Assembly (NCBI GenBank): GCA_921293015.1
Contig: OV121081.1
Coordinates: 76,029,022-76,093,021, forward strand
From: Phorcus lineatus
Lineage: Eukaryota; Mollusca; Gastropoda; Trochida; Trochidae
DNA length: 64,000 nucleotides
Direction of reading: 5' to 3'
Each line of letters starts with the position of its first letter. Within the stretch, counting starts at the first letter, position 1. The notes beneath the pieces are model-generated. The model did no database searches, was not told the origin of the DNA, and saw only the letters and a list, made by a program, of their open reading frames with translations. The position numbers and the translations under genes were made by a program. Shown in pieces: positions 32,240-45,040 of the stretch.

Positions 32240-32293
32240 CGTAAATTCCCACCCGGCCTCCCCTCGGTTGCGTTCGGCTTCGTGTCTGTCCGT

Positions 32294-32446
32294 CAGAAGA
32301 AGCAATGACCATATAAGGTAGGCCACCTGGTGGGGGCACTGAGTGCAGCTCACTTGAGCGATAACTCTGTCTTTACTCTGTGTAAGGATTGTCGGATTAA
32401 GACAGATTAGTATAATTGGGCATATTGTTAACTATCAACGGTGAGT
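32294..32446 (-). repeat. DIRS right inverted terminal repeat
   Basis: Reverse complement of 26806-26957. Beyond it a right-end extension runs to 32480 (including GTTTAAACAAAAACATACTA) that has no partner in the left repeat but is copied in the internal complementary region, as in DIRS-1. Confidence 0.93.
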
Positions 32447-32480
32447 ATAAATAATGATGTTTAAACAAAAACATACTATT

Positions 32481-32944
32481 TGTACTATATATACTAGCGG
32501 CTACGCACGTCCTGTGTACAAGATGGGATTAATTATATACATCGTACTCAAATTACGTTGTAATGTACACATCATTCCACTTACAAAATAAATGGGACAA
32601 AGTTACATGATGCTACACAAATTACATGTAATGGTGGAGATACCCTACCAACCATTTTTGTTTGGGAACGTGTGAAAGTCTCATTCTGAAGTATGTATTC
32701 TCTGGAAATTGAATAGTCCTTTAATATTTCTATATTTTTCGTGGAATTTTAACAACTCATGGTAAATCCGTAGCCTACAGACCTTCATTTTAATTGAAAG
32801 CAATGTTCACATGTTTTTATGGGTTTCGCTTTGCTTTAGTTCACTGGACTTTCATTTTCATCATAAAGGCATAGACTTCCCGATTGACAGCCTTTGGTAA
32901 TTGATATTCCCAACAAAATTGCAATTTATTCTTTAAGATACATA
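32481..32944. other. Unassigned intergenic DNA
   Basis: AT-rich DNA right of the DIRS element; no gene or repeat recognised. Confidence 0.45.
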
Positions 32945-33245
32945 CTCATATATACATTGCAAGGTCTGCATAACAAAAGGTTTTAGATGAAAGAATATTC
33001 AGAAATGGGTTCAATATCCTTAGCGAAGTAAAAACTAGTGTTATCTGTTTAAAAGGATCGCTTCAAGCAATAAGTATAAGCTAACCTTCATGTATATAGG
33101 ATAGAACAGAGACATCAAACCAAATTATAGAGTGCCAAGAGGAATGTTCTGCCATCAATCAATAAGAAGCTGGTGTGTTTTATGATGACAGGACCTTATT
33201 ACTTGTATATCTATGTACGCGTTTCAATTATTGTGAAATGTCTGG
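32945..33245 (+). repeat. Dispersed repeat family D, copy 1
   Basis: Aligns with 52560-52875 in the same orientation. Landmarks: 'gaaatgggttcaatat', 'gatcgcttcaagcaataa', 'gccaagaggaatgt..ccatcaatc', 'ggaccttat', 'gcgtttcaattattgtgaa'. No ORF and no inverted ends found. Class unknown. Confidence 0.6.
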
Positions 33246-34005
33246 GAAACCATGTTCAATTTTTAAATGCATTATTTATAAGTTCTTTATATTACATATG
33301 AGTAAATTAAAAAGTCTATCATTAATCTGTACCTTGTAAGGTCGTGAATCTTTTCAGAATATTATCAGAAGAGACGAGAAGACAGAACAAGAACGGAAGA
33401 GAGCAGAACATTAATACGATCATCACGAGATCCGTGGCGTAATAGCTAATGAATGACAAAATTTAAGCATGATACATTTTACAAGCGGACAAGTCATTAG
33501 CCGAAATATTGAACCATTTCAACAAAGTCACTATGATAACAAGTTAGACATTGGAAATAATTCTGTTGTAAACTAGATTCTATAGCCATTTCTGCAGAAA
33601 AGCAAACGACCAACCTAAAAATCATCCAGATACGCTCTTCAAAAAAGGAAAGAAAAGAAGAATATAAGACTTGTTTAAAAACATAAAAACAGCAAAAACA
33701 AATAAAACATTCTATGCATATATATAGAAAATGTAAGAAGCATATATCGTGGAGAAGAATATATGAAGTATTAGAAAATACAGAGAAGATGTAAATCAAC
33801 TTTCAAAATCATGACTTTATCTTTTTTCCAATATGCATATTTCTGCTTCTTCATTCGAAGCTTCTTGAGGGAATATATATAATCTTAATCCCTCATAAAT
33901 AGTGCATTGTGCACTACTCACGCTAACCACTTGTCACTTGCTAATCAATCTAAGTCTATTACACATTGTTACAGCGTTTAGCTATGTACCTATATATTTG
34001 CCATG
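33246..34005. other. Unassigned intergenic DNA
   Basis: AT-rich; purine-rich patch at about 33350-33410 (agaagagacgagaagacaga). No gene recognised. Confidence 0.45.
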
Positions 34006-34009
34006 TTGG

Positions 34010-34080
34010 AAAAGCTCCACACTGTTGAAAAGACTTGTAAACAAGTCGAAATGCGACGCATCCAGTCATCATTAAAATGA
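34010..34080 (+). other. Hammerhead-like hairpin motif
   Basis: 'gttgaaaa', then a perfect hairpin GACTTG-TAAA-CAAGTC, then GAAA, then a second palindrome ATGCG-A-CGCAT. The layout (CUGANGA-like box, stem, GAAA, stem) resembles a degenerate hammerhead ribozyme or a retroelement terminal motif. The first box departs from consensus at two or three positions, so self-cleavage is unlikely. Confidence 0.3.
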
Positions 34081-35215
34081 TATCTACAGCAAGTGTCGTC
34101 TGAAGTATTTCATTTTTTCAAATATGCATTTACTTCACGTGCGACCTTTCACCTTTTTACCTATATATATTACCTATATATTACTTCGCATTTAAAAAGT
34201 CCCATAGTTAGAGGAGACAAAGGCACGGCCAACAGGGTGAGTTTCTAAGACACAAATGAACAGTTCAATGTTATTGATTTCCTGAATGTTTGATCGTTGC
34301 ATTTATGTTTTTTGGTTGTTTAGTCTTGTATCCATTATTAACAACTGAGACATATTCTGACCTTTTCGACATCAAGCATGAACATAAATCGGAATGTTCA
34401 TGTTAGATAATGATAATGATTTCAAAACTGAAAGAGACGGAAAGTATATAATTTCAAAGTATGATACAATATGTTTTGCTTGCCTTTTAAGCCAGAAATT
34501 GCAAACATTCTCGATAAGGGTATTCATATATGTTTCATCGCAAAGAAGTTCACAGATCATATGTTTTGAACTAGTTTCCAGACAACTGTTTTGCTGTCTT
34601 TAGAATAGAGATTTGAAGTAGGCACGACAAATAAAACGATAAATGTTTCTCCGTGGTTTCAAAATTTAGCTTTGAAATAGGAAGGATAAATAATAATAAA
34701 AAATTATTTCGGAATACATTCGTAATGAATATTCCTGACTTTTATGTTATATTTGTATTAAAACAAGTAAATTAAGTACTTATCCTGCATCATTCTAGCT
34801 ACTATGCACTGCACATTGAATGTATCACTTTATAATATTTATAAAAAACAATAGAGATAACACCATGATGAACAAATCATAATTGCAATAGCTGTTTAAC
34901 TCAACAACATGAACAACCAAATTTGCAAACAAAATTAGAACTGTGATAAAGTTATGAACGGACTGTTACCTTGCATGCAGTATGGGAACACCAAAAACAT
35001 TGACTGTTGCCCACCATCCCACCAGGTCCCCTAAAACCAAGACCATAATCTTTATTCCCAAATGATTTTCCTAACTAAATGCCAAATCTAACAAAAGGTT
35101 AATGGTGTCAGTCATCTTCTCTCTGTTTACCCAGACATTGTCTTGAATGAGAAAATATTGTTTGACATCAAATAATATAAATTATACCTACGGTCAAAAC
35201 GATTCGTAGCTACGC
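34081..35215. other. Unassigned intergenic DNA
   Basis: AT-rich; no gene or clear repeat recognised. Confidence 0.45.
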
Positions 35216-35497
35216 TGTGTCGACAATCTGGTAGTTCCCACGCTGCCAATGGGTGGACCCCGTGGAATCAAATGTGTGGGAGAAGAAACGATCGATCCTA
35301 TCCCTTGTCCATCATGACTCTCTCAACTTGTCTTACATAACACTTTGACGGTTAGAAGGAATTCCTGTCGAAGGGAACAGTTTGGTGTATTAGGTTCTTT
35401 ATTTCGAGAGGAGTTAATACACTAATAACAATCTAACCATATTTGATGAAATTAGAGTAATTTCGTACGGAAACATTTGTAATGTCATGTCTTATTT
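35216..35497 (+). repeat. Dispersed repeat family B, copy 2
   Basis: Matches 10555-10832 and 39305-39592: 'gtgtgggagaagaaacgatcgat', 'cccttgtccat', 'aacagtttggtgtattaggttctttatt', 'tgtaatgtcatgtc'. Family C copy 2 follows about 300 bases downstream, so the two may be parts of one longer element. Confidence 0.65.
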
Positions 35498-35701
35498 TAT
35501 GCTTAGAATCACTAAAAATGCACTAAAATCCATGAAGTATGTTGAAATTACACGTGTGTGTAGTTCTTTAAAATGCATCGATAATCAAATTGGTGTTTTC
35601 TATCCAGCTTATAAAAGAAAGCCGATGGCTTAAGACTTTATATATTCGCATGAATGTGATATCAATGGCGATGAATTGATGAAGAATAATATAATGATCT
35701 A

Positions 35702-35742
35702 AGCATAAGCAATCATAAGCAATCATAAGCAATCACTAAGCA
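35702..35742 (+). repeat. Short ATAAGCAATC tandem repeat
   Basis: Four near-perfect copies of a ten-base unit (ataagcaatc). A simple minisatellite with no other signal. Confidence 0.85.
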
Positions 35743-35807
35743 CATATGGATAACAAAGATTTAATCTATGGTTGCAAATTTCCTGTTTTTCTGTCTCGAA
35801 TTGAACT

Positions 35808-36030
35808 GAGTTTCAAAGGAAGGTACACCTTTTCTCTGAGATATCATAAAGAACAAAGGTGGGGGTGTTATAAATAGCCACAATTATGAACACGATTCCT
35901 TTGTCTCAATTAATTAAGTTCGTTTCTGGATTATAGCATTTTTTTCCTAGTGATGGGACGTTGAACGTGTTTCTAATAAATTGTTTTAGGATAAGGACAA
36001 GGTTTAAAGTTTTGCGAGATAAACATCGTG
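35808..36030 (+). repeat. Dispersed repeat family C, copy 2
   Basis: Begins 'tgagtttcaaaggaaggtac', shared with 42430, and ends 'ggataaggacaaggt...gcgagataaac', shared with 18995-19010. Diverged and non-coding. Confidence 0.5.
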
Positions 36031-36189
36031 TTCTAGTTCAATCTAGTTCAAATTAAATGTCATGTTATTCGCAACATGCGTTCGAACAGGATTTTGTTTT
36101 GGTCAAATATCAGTGGAGTGAGAATGTGCGCCGACTGTCAAGCATTATCGGCAAATAAGGTAATAAGCTAAGAGTTTATTGTAATTTTA

Positions 36190-36735
36190 AGCACCTTCCT
36201 GATAGTGAATTTTACATGTTTTTTGCCTCGTTCGTATAGACGAGCGCTTGCTAATTTTAGATGTGGAACTGCCCCTTTAAGAATTGAAAAGCGACGTTAT
36301 GATAGCACAGTGGTGACCGAAAGATTCTGTTTACATTGTTCTGATAGGATAGAAGATGAATGTCATGTTATACTGAACTGTCCTCTGTACAAGGATGAAA
36401 GATCTCAACTTTTAAATGTATGTCGCAACAAATATTTTAATTTTGACACTTTGTCAGATGTGTAAAAGATGTGTTTTATATTGTTCACCCATGCAATGTG
36501 TTTTTTATCTGCCAAAACCTGTCATCATAATTTAATGAAAGGAAAGTGTCATTTTTATTGTCGATAAGAATATGTTTTATTTAATGATTATTCTAGTGTC
36601 TGTTTTACATATCTGTAAATATATTATATAGTTTCTCATAAATCCGCACGGAGTGTCTAAATTTTTACTGGACGTTGTATTTTTAATGTGAAACTATGAG
36701 GTGAGACTGAAATAAATCATCTGTATGTCTGTCTG
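36190..36735 (+). pseudogene. LINE 3' fragment with C-terminal zinc knuckle
   Basis: The frame at 36205-36465 encodes the end of a non-LTR retrotransposon protein: LPRSYRRALANFRCGTAPLR, then FCLHCSDRIEDECHVILNCP, a C-x2-C...H-x4-C knuckle of the kind that closes many LINE ORF2 proteins. A 3' UTR-like region follows and ends in 'ggtgagactgaaataaatc...gtctgtctga', shared with the tail at 4495-4535. Everything upstream (endonuclease, RT) is missing, so this is a strong 5' truncation. A target duplication was not found. Confidence 0.75.
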
Positions 36736-37769
36736 ACTAAAAGCTGAGTAAACAAAATGAAAACAAAGTGTGGGATACCTCAGTTAATTAGGAAACCTGT
36801 TAGGAGAGGAGGGGTGTTGATTAAAGCCAGAATGAGTAGATAGGATTAATCGTGAAACTATGGATGGATTGTAAGCCGATGGTATGAATGGCCTTGCTCT
36901 CTGTTCATGGAGGGCTTAAATCGAAAAATGTGTTTGGCTTCAGCTAAACATCGTTGAGTGTAATCGTGTTTTTGTTTATCAGTGTTTTGACAGTGTCCAA
37001 GTTGACGTTGTGTTGTGGAAATTAGGTTTTGCTAATGTAGGGAAGGGAGATACGAATTAAGGCAGCAGATTGGTGGAGAATGACAAAGGTGTCATCAAAC
37101 TTGTGTCATCAGCAGGTCATTTTCATTGATAAAGTGCTGACAGCAAGCTGTTCAAAGGAGGTCATATATGGAATGGAAAGGATGGAAGAGAAGGGGATAC
37201 CGTGGGCAGACCATGGCATTGCTCATGAAGTTCACCACCCTTAGTGGAGTAGGTGAATGTGAATGAGTTAGAAATGAGCTGAAGTCAGTTGAGAGGTTGA
37301 TGTCAAGGGGAGAGTCCAGGTTGACAATACGGTGTTGGAGGATGTGCAGGGTTTCGTTAATGGGAGTAAAGGACATTCAGAAGCGAAAGTCTCTAAGGGT
37401 TTTTTTTAAATAACATCATAAGTCAGCCTAATTAAATACAAAATTCCCAAACTATGCAGACATTAAAAACTGTATTTTTAACCTAAATAAGGACATAATT
37501 TGCCATCAAAGACCATTTGTTTTTTTTTAAATTAAATTAAAATTAACATTTATAATCAAGGGTGCTCATGTGTTTTAAAAGGGGCTTCATTATGACATTA
37601 TGACAATAAGACATTTTGTCACCAAACACGTTATTCATTCATAGCTTACATATGAGGTATACAAAAGAAAATTCGGCTTCCAAGAATTTATTCAGCTGTT
37701 GCAGCGGATGTGCATTCAAAGATATCACCAACGTCGTAGTGCCATGTTTTCGTCTGTCGTCTTTATGGC
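36736..37769. other. Unassigned intergenic DNA
   Basis: Less AT-rich than its neighbours in 36780-37380, but no coding signal or repeat match recognised. Confidence 0.4.
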
Positions 37770-38760
37770 TCCCATATCGACCAACCATTGCTATTCTCCA
37801 GGCGTCCTTTGATTTACATTCAGGTCAACATAATATCTGTATCAGACATTGTGTCCCGTTGTTTATTCATATATGCATTTACAAAACATCTTGACGCACT
37901 TAGAACACTGGATGAACTAGTTTTATGACATTGAATACTCGATGACGTCCCTGGACCTTTGTATATTTAAATAAATCTCTTATTAATCATTTTCAATCAA
38001 TTCGTCATTACCGTTTCGTACATGGAGTGGTTGCAAACATTTAACATAAAGATCAATGTCTCCAACAAACCAAACACTGTTGTGATATGGTATTCTTAAA
38101 CAATTGTTTGAAGTTTTTGAAGATTTTGTAAACAGAAACACTGCAACTGTGGGTAAATATTATTTTGTACCATTATAATCTCCTTAATATATGATTTTGT
38201 CAAAAGGTTTGTTGTTGGTGTATATTCCGTACATTTCATTTCCATTGTCGAATATCTTTTCATATTCAATCTCTTTTATTCAATACAGGGATTTATATTA
38301 CAAGCCTGATTTATCTAGGGGTTATCATCCAGGCGTACCTTATCAACTGCTGTAATGGCTAAGTGTGATGAATATGTATAGCTAGCTTATTGATATTTTT
38401 AGCGTTTCATTTCGAGATTGTGTTACTCGTCTGTATTAATCTATATTCTTACCGTTAATTCTTTGTTTATTATCAATCAAAATAATCATATTAAATTCTT
38501 TGTCATATTTTACTGGTTTGCCTTTGGACGTTTTCCTATTCTAATATTCACACTCACGACTATTAAGAGAGGGCTTTTCCTGAGAAAGAATTCACTGATG
38601 TAATGTGAACCAAATATATGTCCATCTTTAAGTCTAAACCTCTAAAAAGTGCTTCAATATTAGGAAGATAAATCTTATAACTTATATGTCCTCGATAAAG
38701 TTTCAGTATTCATCGATATGATTTAATACTTTTATTCAATAAGTATCCGTCATTGTAAGC
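37770..38760 (+). repeat. Dispersed repeat family E, copy 2 (old)
   Basis: Collinear, patchy match to 22030-22900 (blocks at 37795-37835 and 38650-38715). The spacing between blocks is about 860 bases here and 755 there. Class unknown. Confidence 0.4.
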
Positions 38761-39304
38761 CATATATACCTTTCACATAATTATGTAATTAAATTATATC
38801 TAGGGATAAGAGGTCGCACATCTTGAGGTGGTGAAGGTTTACGTTTTCCTAGCTCTGTTAAGAGTCAACAGCACAAGGATATGCGTCAAATCCTTAACTT
38901 TTACCTAGATAAAGATATTTTCACCAACCATTGGAAATATGTTTCGAAAATGATATTAATATATTCATTCGCTCACCGATATTGACTAGATTTTGCCGAA
39001 AATGTGTTAAATTGATATGTCATAGCATAAATATAATCGGGGAAAGCAAGGTTTGTTTCAAAGGTTCTCACCACCCACATGTATATATGTAGCCACAATT
39101 CAGAGAGATATGTCGTTACTAGTACCAATATACGTAATTACTTACTATCTGTTCATTTGTGTCATCCAACATAGCTTCAGGTAGCAATGTGTGTAGGAAC
39201 CACCATAATGTCAGTGACCATCTCTTTCCATGCCAATAAATCAGATAACGTACATTTGACATTGAAATTACATAAGAACTCCCACGACAAATTTCGCGGC
39301 TATG
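38761..39304. other. Unassigned intergenic DNA
   Basis: AT-rich; no gene or repeat recognised. Confidence 0.45.
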
Positions 39305-39592
39305 GTCTGTCAAGAATCTGCTAGTTCTTACGCTCCCAATAGCTGGACCTCGTAGAATCTACTGTGGGGGAGAAGGAACGATCGATTTGATTCTATGGCC
39401 CGTCAATCACGGCTGTCTCAACTTCTCCTACACAATCCTTTGTGGGTAAAAACGTGCTGACGAAGCAAGTACTTGGGTGTAGGAGGTTCTTTATTCAACA
39501 GAAGTTGGTACACAAATTACAACCTACACTGCTTTGAGTCGAGGAAGTTAGGAGTGATTTGGTGGAGCAAATTTTGTAATGTCATGTCACAA
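39305..39592 (+). repeat. Dispersed repeat family B, copy 3
   Basis: Matches copies at 10555 and 35216: 'aagaatctgctag', 'gtgggggagaaggaacgatcgat', 'ttggtgtaggaggttctttatt'-like block, 'aacctacactgctttgag', 'ttttgtaatgtcatgtca'. Non-coding. Confidence 0.65.
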
Positions 39593-42429
39593 TGTTGTGA
39601 GAGCTCTTATATACTTTTCTAAATAGATCTTTTCAAATATTTCTCATTTGGTTTTAATGGTATATCAACGTACAAAAACAAGTGTATGTTGTTGTATTTA
39701 ATTCGCAGATTACAAACTAATGTAGGTTTTCAAATGCAGAAAAGAGGATGCATTTTAACTTCTCATGAAAGAGATATGCTAAATTGAATGTTTTTTTCCT
39801 CGACAGGACTTGGTACTCAAAATTCATGTAGATTTAACATTACATTGAGCATGTGATGATATGATATTAACTTTCGTATACCGTGCCAATATCCAAGACA
39901 GAACGTGATCACACAAATTGTTTTATAACCCTGAAGGAATAGTACTTTGATGCATCCTCATGAGCGCTAACTCATAGGTTCAAGGGGTGTATTAATATTT
40001 TTGCTTATGATATTAATGGTGATGAATGATGGTCTGTGATACAGAAGGTGATGATTTTCTAAAACAACTTCTGATACACCTTGATAAAGTTGTGGTGCTA
40101 TTGAAAACCTGGTTTGCTACAAATCGGTTTGTTTGTTTGCGGTTCAGTTTGATTCCTGTACTTCACTCGATGATTTTAATCGTGATTCATAGCTTAATTT
40201 TTTTAATCAGATATTATTTTTATTCAATACGGATAACCGTTCAGTAATGAGAATCCGTGTAAGCCATATTGGACACAAACTCCAGCTGTCCGTTAAGGAG
40301 GTCGTGATCTGTAAAGTGTTTTGAAACGGATACATTTGTTCTTTGATTGTGAAACTATGCTAAATTATAACTTAATTTATTTCTGAGACATCGATGAATG
40401 CTCACGAAAGACAAAATGTACCATCATTCGGTCATTGAGACAAAACGGTGCAAACAAATAAAAGCTGTTTCTTAGCGTCCTTAATGTAGCAGTAATTGCA
40501 GAAAATAATTTAGGAAACAACGTTACTCACAACCTAGTTTGGCTCTGAATCAGTTATAAAACGGAACTAATTTCATAGGTTTCAAAGTATAGGATATTAG
40601 CAGTGAATTGTAGTGTGTTTTGTCTTGGCGGATCGGTAAATGAGTAAGGAAATTTCATCCTTTTACGCGCGTTAAAACCAGGTTTGATTTCTACAAATTC
40701 GTCCATTTCCTTTCATATTCTTTACATACCACGACTATGAATGAACATTATTAATCGACTGTTTGTAATCGTCGGCTCCTTCACACTCCTTCCATATCAT
40801 ATCTGACAGCAACCTTGACATTGATTTCAACCAATGAAAATGATCCTTTGATTCGACCTGAGAACCAATGAAAGAAGAGCCTCATTCCGTATTTTGGAAA
40901 CAGTAATTACCGCATATTTGAAGTCATTTACTCTTTGCTCTTATGGATTTCAGCGAATTAAGTAGCCAGCAACCTGTTATCGTCACCTCATGTCGGCTTT
41001 CGAATTGGATTCGTTTTCAAAGCAACACTGTCAATTTGGCTGCGTAGTGAAGAGTCTAATGAAACCCAGTATTAGATAGAGGATGGGAACATACAAAGTT
41101 CAGCTGAGGATGTCTATTTTTGAGTCCGATAAAAGGCTTTCTATCGATAATTGGTGGAGGAATACTTTTTGTAAGTCGGAGAAAGACAATCTGGTGCAAT
41201 TTTTCTCTTTAACTTTTGTCAAAGTAAACTGCAGTACAAAATAAAGTATAAACCCACAGACTGTTATAATTTTTGACAAAATAGAATTTTTTAATGTTTA
41301 AGCCTAATGTAATGAATGGAAACAATGAAAACATATCGCTAAAACGCAACTGAGGCATATAAGTTGACGGAAAAGGGAATTTTCAGAAATCACGATTTTT
41401 CCGATTTGCACACGAACTGGACACGATAAGGCACTACACGAGGAGTGGCAACGTATCCCGAATGACGTCATCCGACGTCTTACCTTTTCCATTAGAAGTG
41501 TCTATTCTCGAATTGCCTGTAACGGGGGTCACATCCGATATTAATTCCACCATTTATGAAAATCATACAACGTAATGTCGCCTGATCTGTCCATGTAAAT
41601 TTCAAAATTTACCTCCAGTGGACAAAAACAGATATAGAAAAGTGATGTGTTGAACAAAACACTCCAACATGTCCTTGCAATGTTTGAAAATAATTCTCTA
41701 TTGATATTAAACATTTTAGATGCTCAACAGTTTGTTATGTTTTCTTTAATAACCAAATCCCTGGGGTTTGTACTGTCTTTTGTACTTCAGTTAATGTAAA
41801 AAAGTAGAATGCAAAAATTAAAAGTCATTCGATTTGAAGAAGTAAAAACAACTGCGTCAAAACATATACACACAATAAGGTATTCGAACAATTAAAAAAT
41901 AAAAGGGGTAAACAAGAATATGATGATAAAAAAAATAAACGCACTCTGAAAATATCTTTTTCAACACAATCTAAATCTATGAGGGATTTACGCGACATAC
42001 ATTACTCGTGGACACAAATGCAATGAAAATATAAGATCACTTTCATAAATTCTCTTCATAAGGGGATACTTAAACAACCAATTCTGTGTCACTATTTTTC
42101 ATCCAAACAAAGCGAGTGCTTATCTCATTTTACAATTGAAAAGTACATTATTAAAAGCTACAATACCCAAACCTGCTATTTATACATTCAACTCTGCTGT
42201 TATTTCCAAACGCAATCATTAATAACACAAGGACATCTGACACTTCAAAGGGAATCTGATGCGATAAATATAGTAATCCAGCTTTGAACAACCCTTTTCA
42301 TGTGATTTAATTCAAATTATATTACCTTGCGCATTACAAATTCTTTAGTTTTATGCCCACACCATTTATTAAATCAAAAAGACTGTAAATTCATGTTGTT
42401 TATTTCTGACTTCTGATCTTAAAATGACT
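39593..42429. other. Unassigned intergenic DNA
   Basis: AT-rich; a region at about 39985-40030 ('gatattaatggtgatgaatgatg') resembles 35650-35690 downstream of family B copy 2, so family B may extend here. No gene recognised. Confidence 0.4.
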
Positions 42430-42665
42430 TGAGTTTCAAAGGCTAGAAAGTGCAGCTAAAGAGCATCTTCGCTACTTCGCTCCGGGATAAACTGGAGAAA
42501 AAATATGGGAATGACATGAATAAGCCAATAAACAGCACATCATGCTTAAATCTAATTAGGTTTTGGGATAATTATTTTGTTTTTGAGTTGAGTTAAAATG
42601 TGGTTGTTTTGACTAAGAAAAACGTATGTCAAGAACTAGCTACAACTCAATTCGAGATAAATATA
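42430..42665 (+). repeat. Dispersed repeat family C, copy 3
   Basis: Shares 'gacatgaataagccaataaa', 'aaaaacgtatgtcaag' and 'cgagataaat' with 18776-19010 and the leading 'tgagtttcaaagg' with 35808. Non-coding. Confidence 0.55.
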
Positions 42666-44769
42666 ATATAAAAGTACCGCTAGGTTTAGGTCACTTAACC
42701 GAGTCTACAAAAGGGATTCTCAGAACTTTGACTGATATACAAATGACTTGGAGGAAGTGATGTCTAAGAGGGTGGCGGGTATCTACATATTTTGTTTCGT
42801 AGGTGCACTGTCCCCGTTTAGCAAACATGGTGAGTGAGCTTGGGTTAAATTTCTTTCTAAGAATATTTCGCGCAGTTATTAAACACGTGTGTAAGTTTTA
42901 AGTAAGAATGTTAAAGGGAGGAAAATATTTGTATCTACTATCTAGGGCCTTCGTTATAAGTGAAGTACGCACAATCTGGTGGTCTTACTTTCAGGAAAAA
43001 TACAGATAGATAATCAATCAATGTGTCTTTTTTCAAATCGATTTGTTAGGTTTTTTTTCAGGATATCTGGTAAAATCAGGTAAAATGGGCTCATTTAGTC
43101 AACCTAACGACAAACGTGTAAGTTTGAAAAATAGCTCACATTACATTTTTATACGTGGGCGAAGGTCACAGACAGAGTAAGGTGTTTAAAAGACAATATC
43201 AACAGACAAAAACTGCTTTTGCCAAGTGACAAGCTTGATTTTATACCTTATACAGTTTAATTACACTTCCTGTCGTTCTGACAGTGTCCCTTTGAGGAAT
43301 GTTGTATACACTTATTTGACAAACTAAGTTACGTTTATAAACATTTTGATTGAACCTTTTGCAAAAAAAGCTGTTGATTTGCTACAGTATCTCTTTGGAG
43401 CCTTCTGCATTTAAGTTGGCAAGTGTATGAAACAAAGAGGTATATTATCCGGACAGGACCGACCATTCGACCACCAGTTCCTACTGAAGTGTTGATCCGC
43501 CTTAAGTGTGTGTATTCATGTTTGTAGGCCATATACTTGATATTCATTCTCTGATACTTACGTACAAGCGATGACGATTTATGTTAAGGAAGACGCAATA
43601 CAAAGCAAAGCAAGCAAAACAAAGCAAAGATTGCTTTTAGCAAAGGAACCTCACAACTTTTTTACAATGTCATAGGTCGGCTCAGTACTTGTAAATAAAC
43701 TACTTTTGGTAGCACTGAACATGTCTCTATTCCAATTGATTTATGAATGTCACACAATGCGACTAATGAGCCAACTCTGATTAAAGAGCTTACCTGCTTA
43801 TAGTCTTAAAGAACGTAGCTTTATCGGGCTAAGACATCTGTCAATCAGCTATGGGAATACTGTGATAAACCATAAAACCAGTTCGATTATCTAAGCTCTA
43901 CAATGCAGTTTGTGTATATTAATATCAGGAACTTCCTTTTCTCAGGCTTTTAACCTTTTTACTTATAATTTATAACATGGACTTCCCAATGATGTCAATG
44001 GACGTTCTGTACGTAAATTGTTGGCTTATAAACAGACATTAAGTCACCACTCGTCGTATCAATGCAGACATTTTATAAGCAAATGTAACATAAAAAACAT
44101 CCTGTCTTGTAAAACTGAATACTCAATCATAACTCATATTGATGACACAAGACCTTTGATAATGACCATTTCGTCTCGAATGTAGACTTATTTCAAATAT
44201 CACCATGCCTCAAAGGCAAAATTGCGCGACATTTCCGTTTTTACCATCTTGAGAAAACGCTTCTCATCTTGGTATTTATCAGACATTGTGGCTGTCTTAA
44301 ATCACCATTAGTTAGACCAAGTGTCAGTTACTCTCGTCCTTGGCAGCGCTTTGTAAGTTGAGACTTTGACCCCATGTGCATCCGGGACATATCCTCAAAA
44401 CAATGATTGGTGATTAACCAATGCCACCTACATATGTCTGTGTGGGCTGAGGAGAAAATGCTCTTTATTTGTTCACTGTACAAAGAGTGTCTTTAATGAC
44501 ACCACAGAATGTCTGCAATGACATTCAGGTAATCTTTGCTGTGGCAAAGTTTTTATGTAATTACAACTTGGTGACTAAATGTTGGTATTTCCTTTGATTA
44601 AGTGATAGCCAATGAACATTAAAACTGAGACACTGACATTAATGGACACAAAAATGTTTAATTTACGGTAATATGTCTCTATTATGATTAAAAGAAAGGC
44701 GTTGGTGGAGATGGAGTTGACATTATGTAAATATTTATCTTATGCGATTGACCAAATTCCGATTATATG
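42666..44769. other. Unassigned intergenic DNA
   Basis: AT-rich; no gene recognised. A run of 'caaagcaaag' words at 43597-43628 is low complexity. Parts of 44100-44400 may be a third, very diverged family E copy. Confidence 0.4.
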
Positions 44770-45040
44770 TCGCTTTCGGATTTGGATCAAGAGTTCCGTG
44801 GTTCGAATCCCGCCAAGGGTTCAGCAACTGCATTAGAGAACTGTTGTAAACGCAGTAAGGTTTGAGTGCAATGCAACACTGAATTTCAGCGCAGTACAAC
44901 CCATGGATCGTTAGTTCCAGCCGATGCTCGCAGGTTTCAAAACCACAATAGTGTTGCAGGCTTTCTCCCTGCAGTTGTACTAGCAGCCGTGATACAAATG
45001 AAATACTCTTGAAAGCGGCGTTAAACCCCACATCACCTCA
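44770..45040 (+). repeat. tRNA-derived SINE, copy 1
   Basis: A pol III box B-like GGTTCGAATCC at 44800-44810 lies in a tRNA T-arm-like context. The SINE body follows ('gcagtaaggtttgagtgcaatg', 'tagttccagccgatgctcgc', 'actagcagccgtgata'). The 3' tail reads 'atactcttgaaagcggcgtt' and 'aaaccccacatcacctcacc'. The A box is too degraded to place. This tail type is characteristic of gastropod SINEs. SINEs are copied by LINE machinery in trans; they encode no protein. Confidence 0.85.

Larger units (their letters stand above)
26792..32480 (+). mobile_element. DIRS retrotransposon, nearly complete
   Basis: About 5.69 kb with every structural mark of a DIRS element. It has inverted terminal repeats (26806-26957 and 32294-32446), an internal complementary region at 32146-32239, and gag, RT-RNase H-Dam-like and tyrosine recombinase ORFs on one strand. 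The two outer ends share CTATT (26792-26796 and 32476-32480). The internal region is the complement of left and right ends joined through that same pentamer. No target duplication is seen, as expected for recombinase-mediated insertion. GC content is far higher than in the flanks. Only gag shows frame damage, so the copy may be young. Confidence 0.95.

Noticed and set aside
44796..44812. Possible tRNA gene from the GGTTCGAATCC box
   Set aside because: No acceptor stem or A box could be paired. The context and conserved downstream body show a tRNA-derived SINE.
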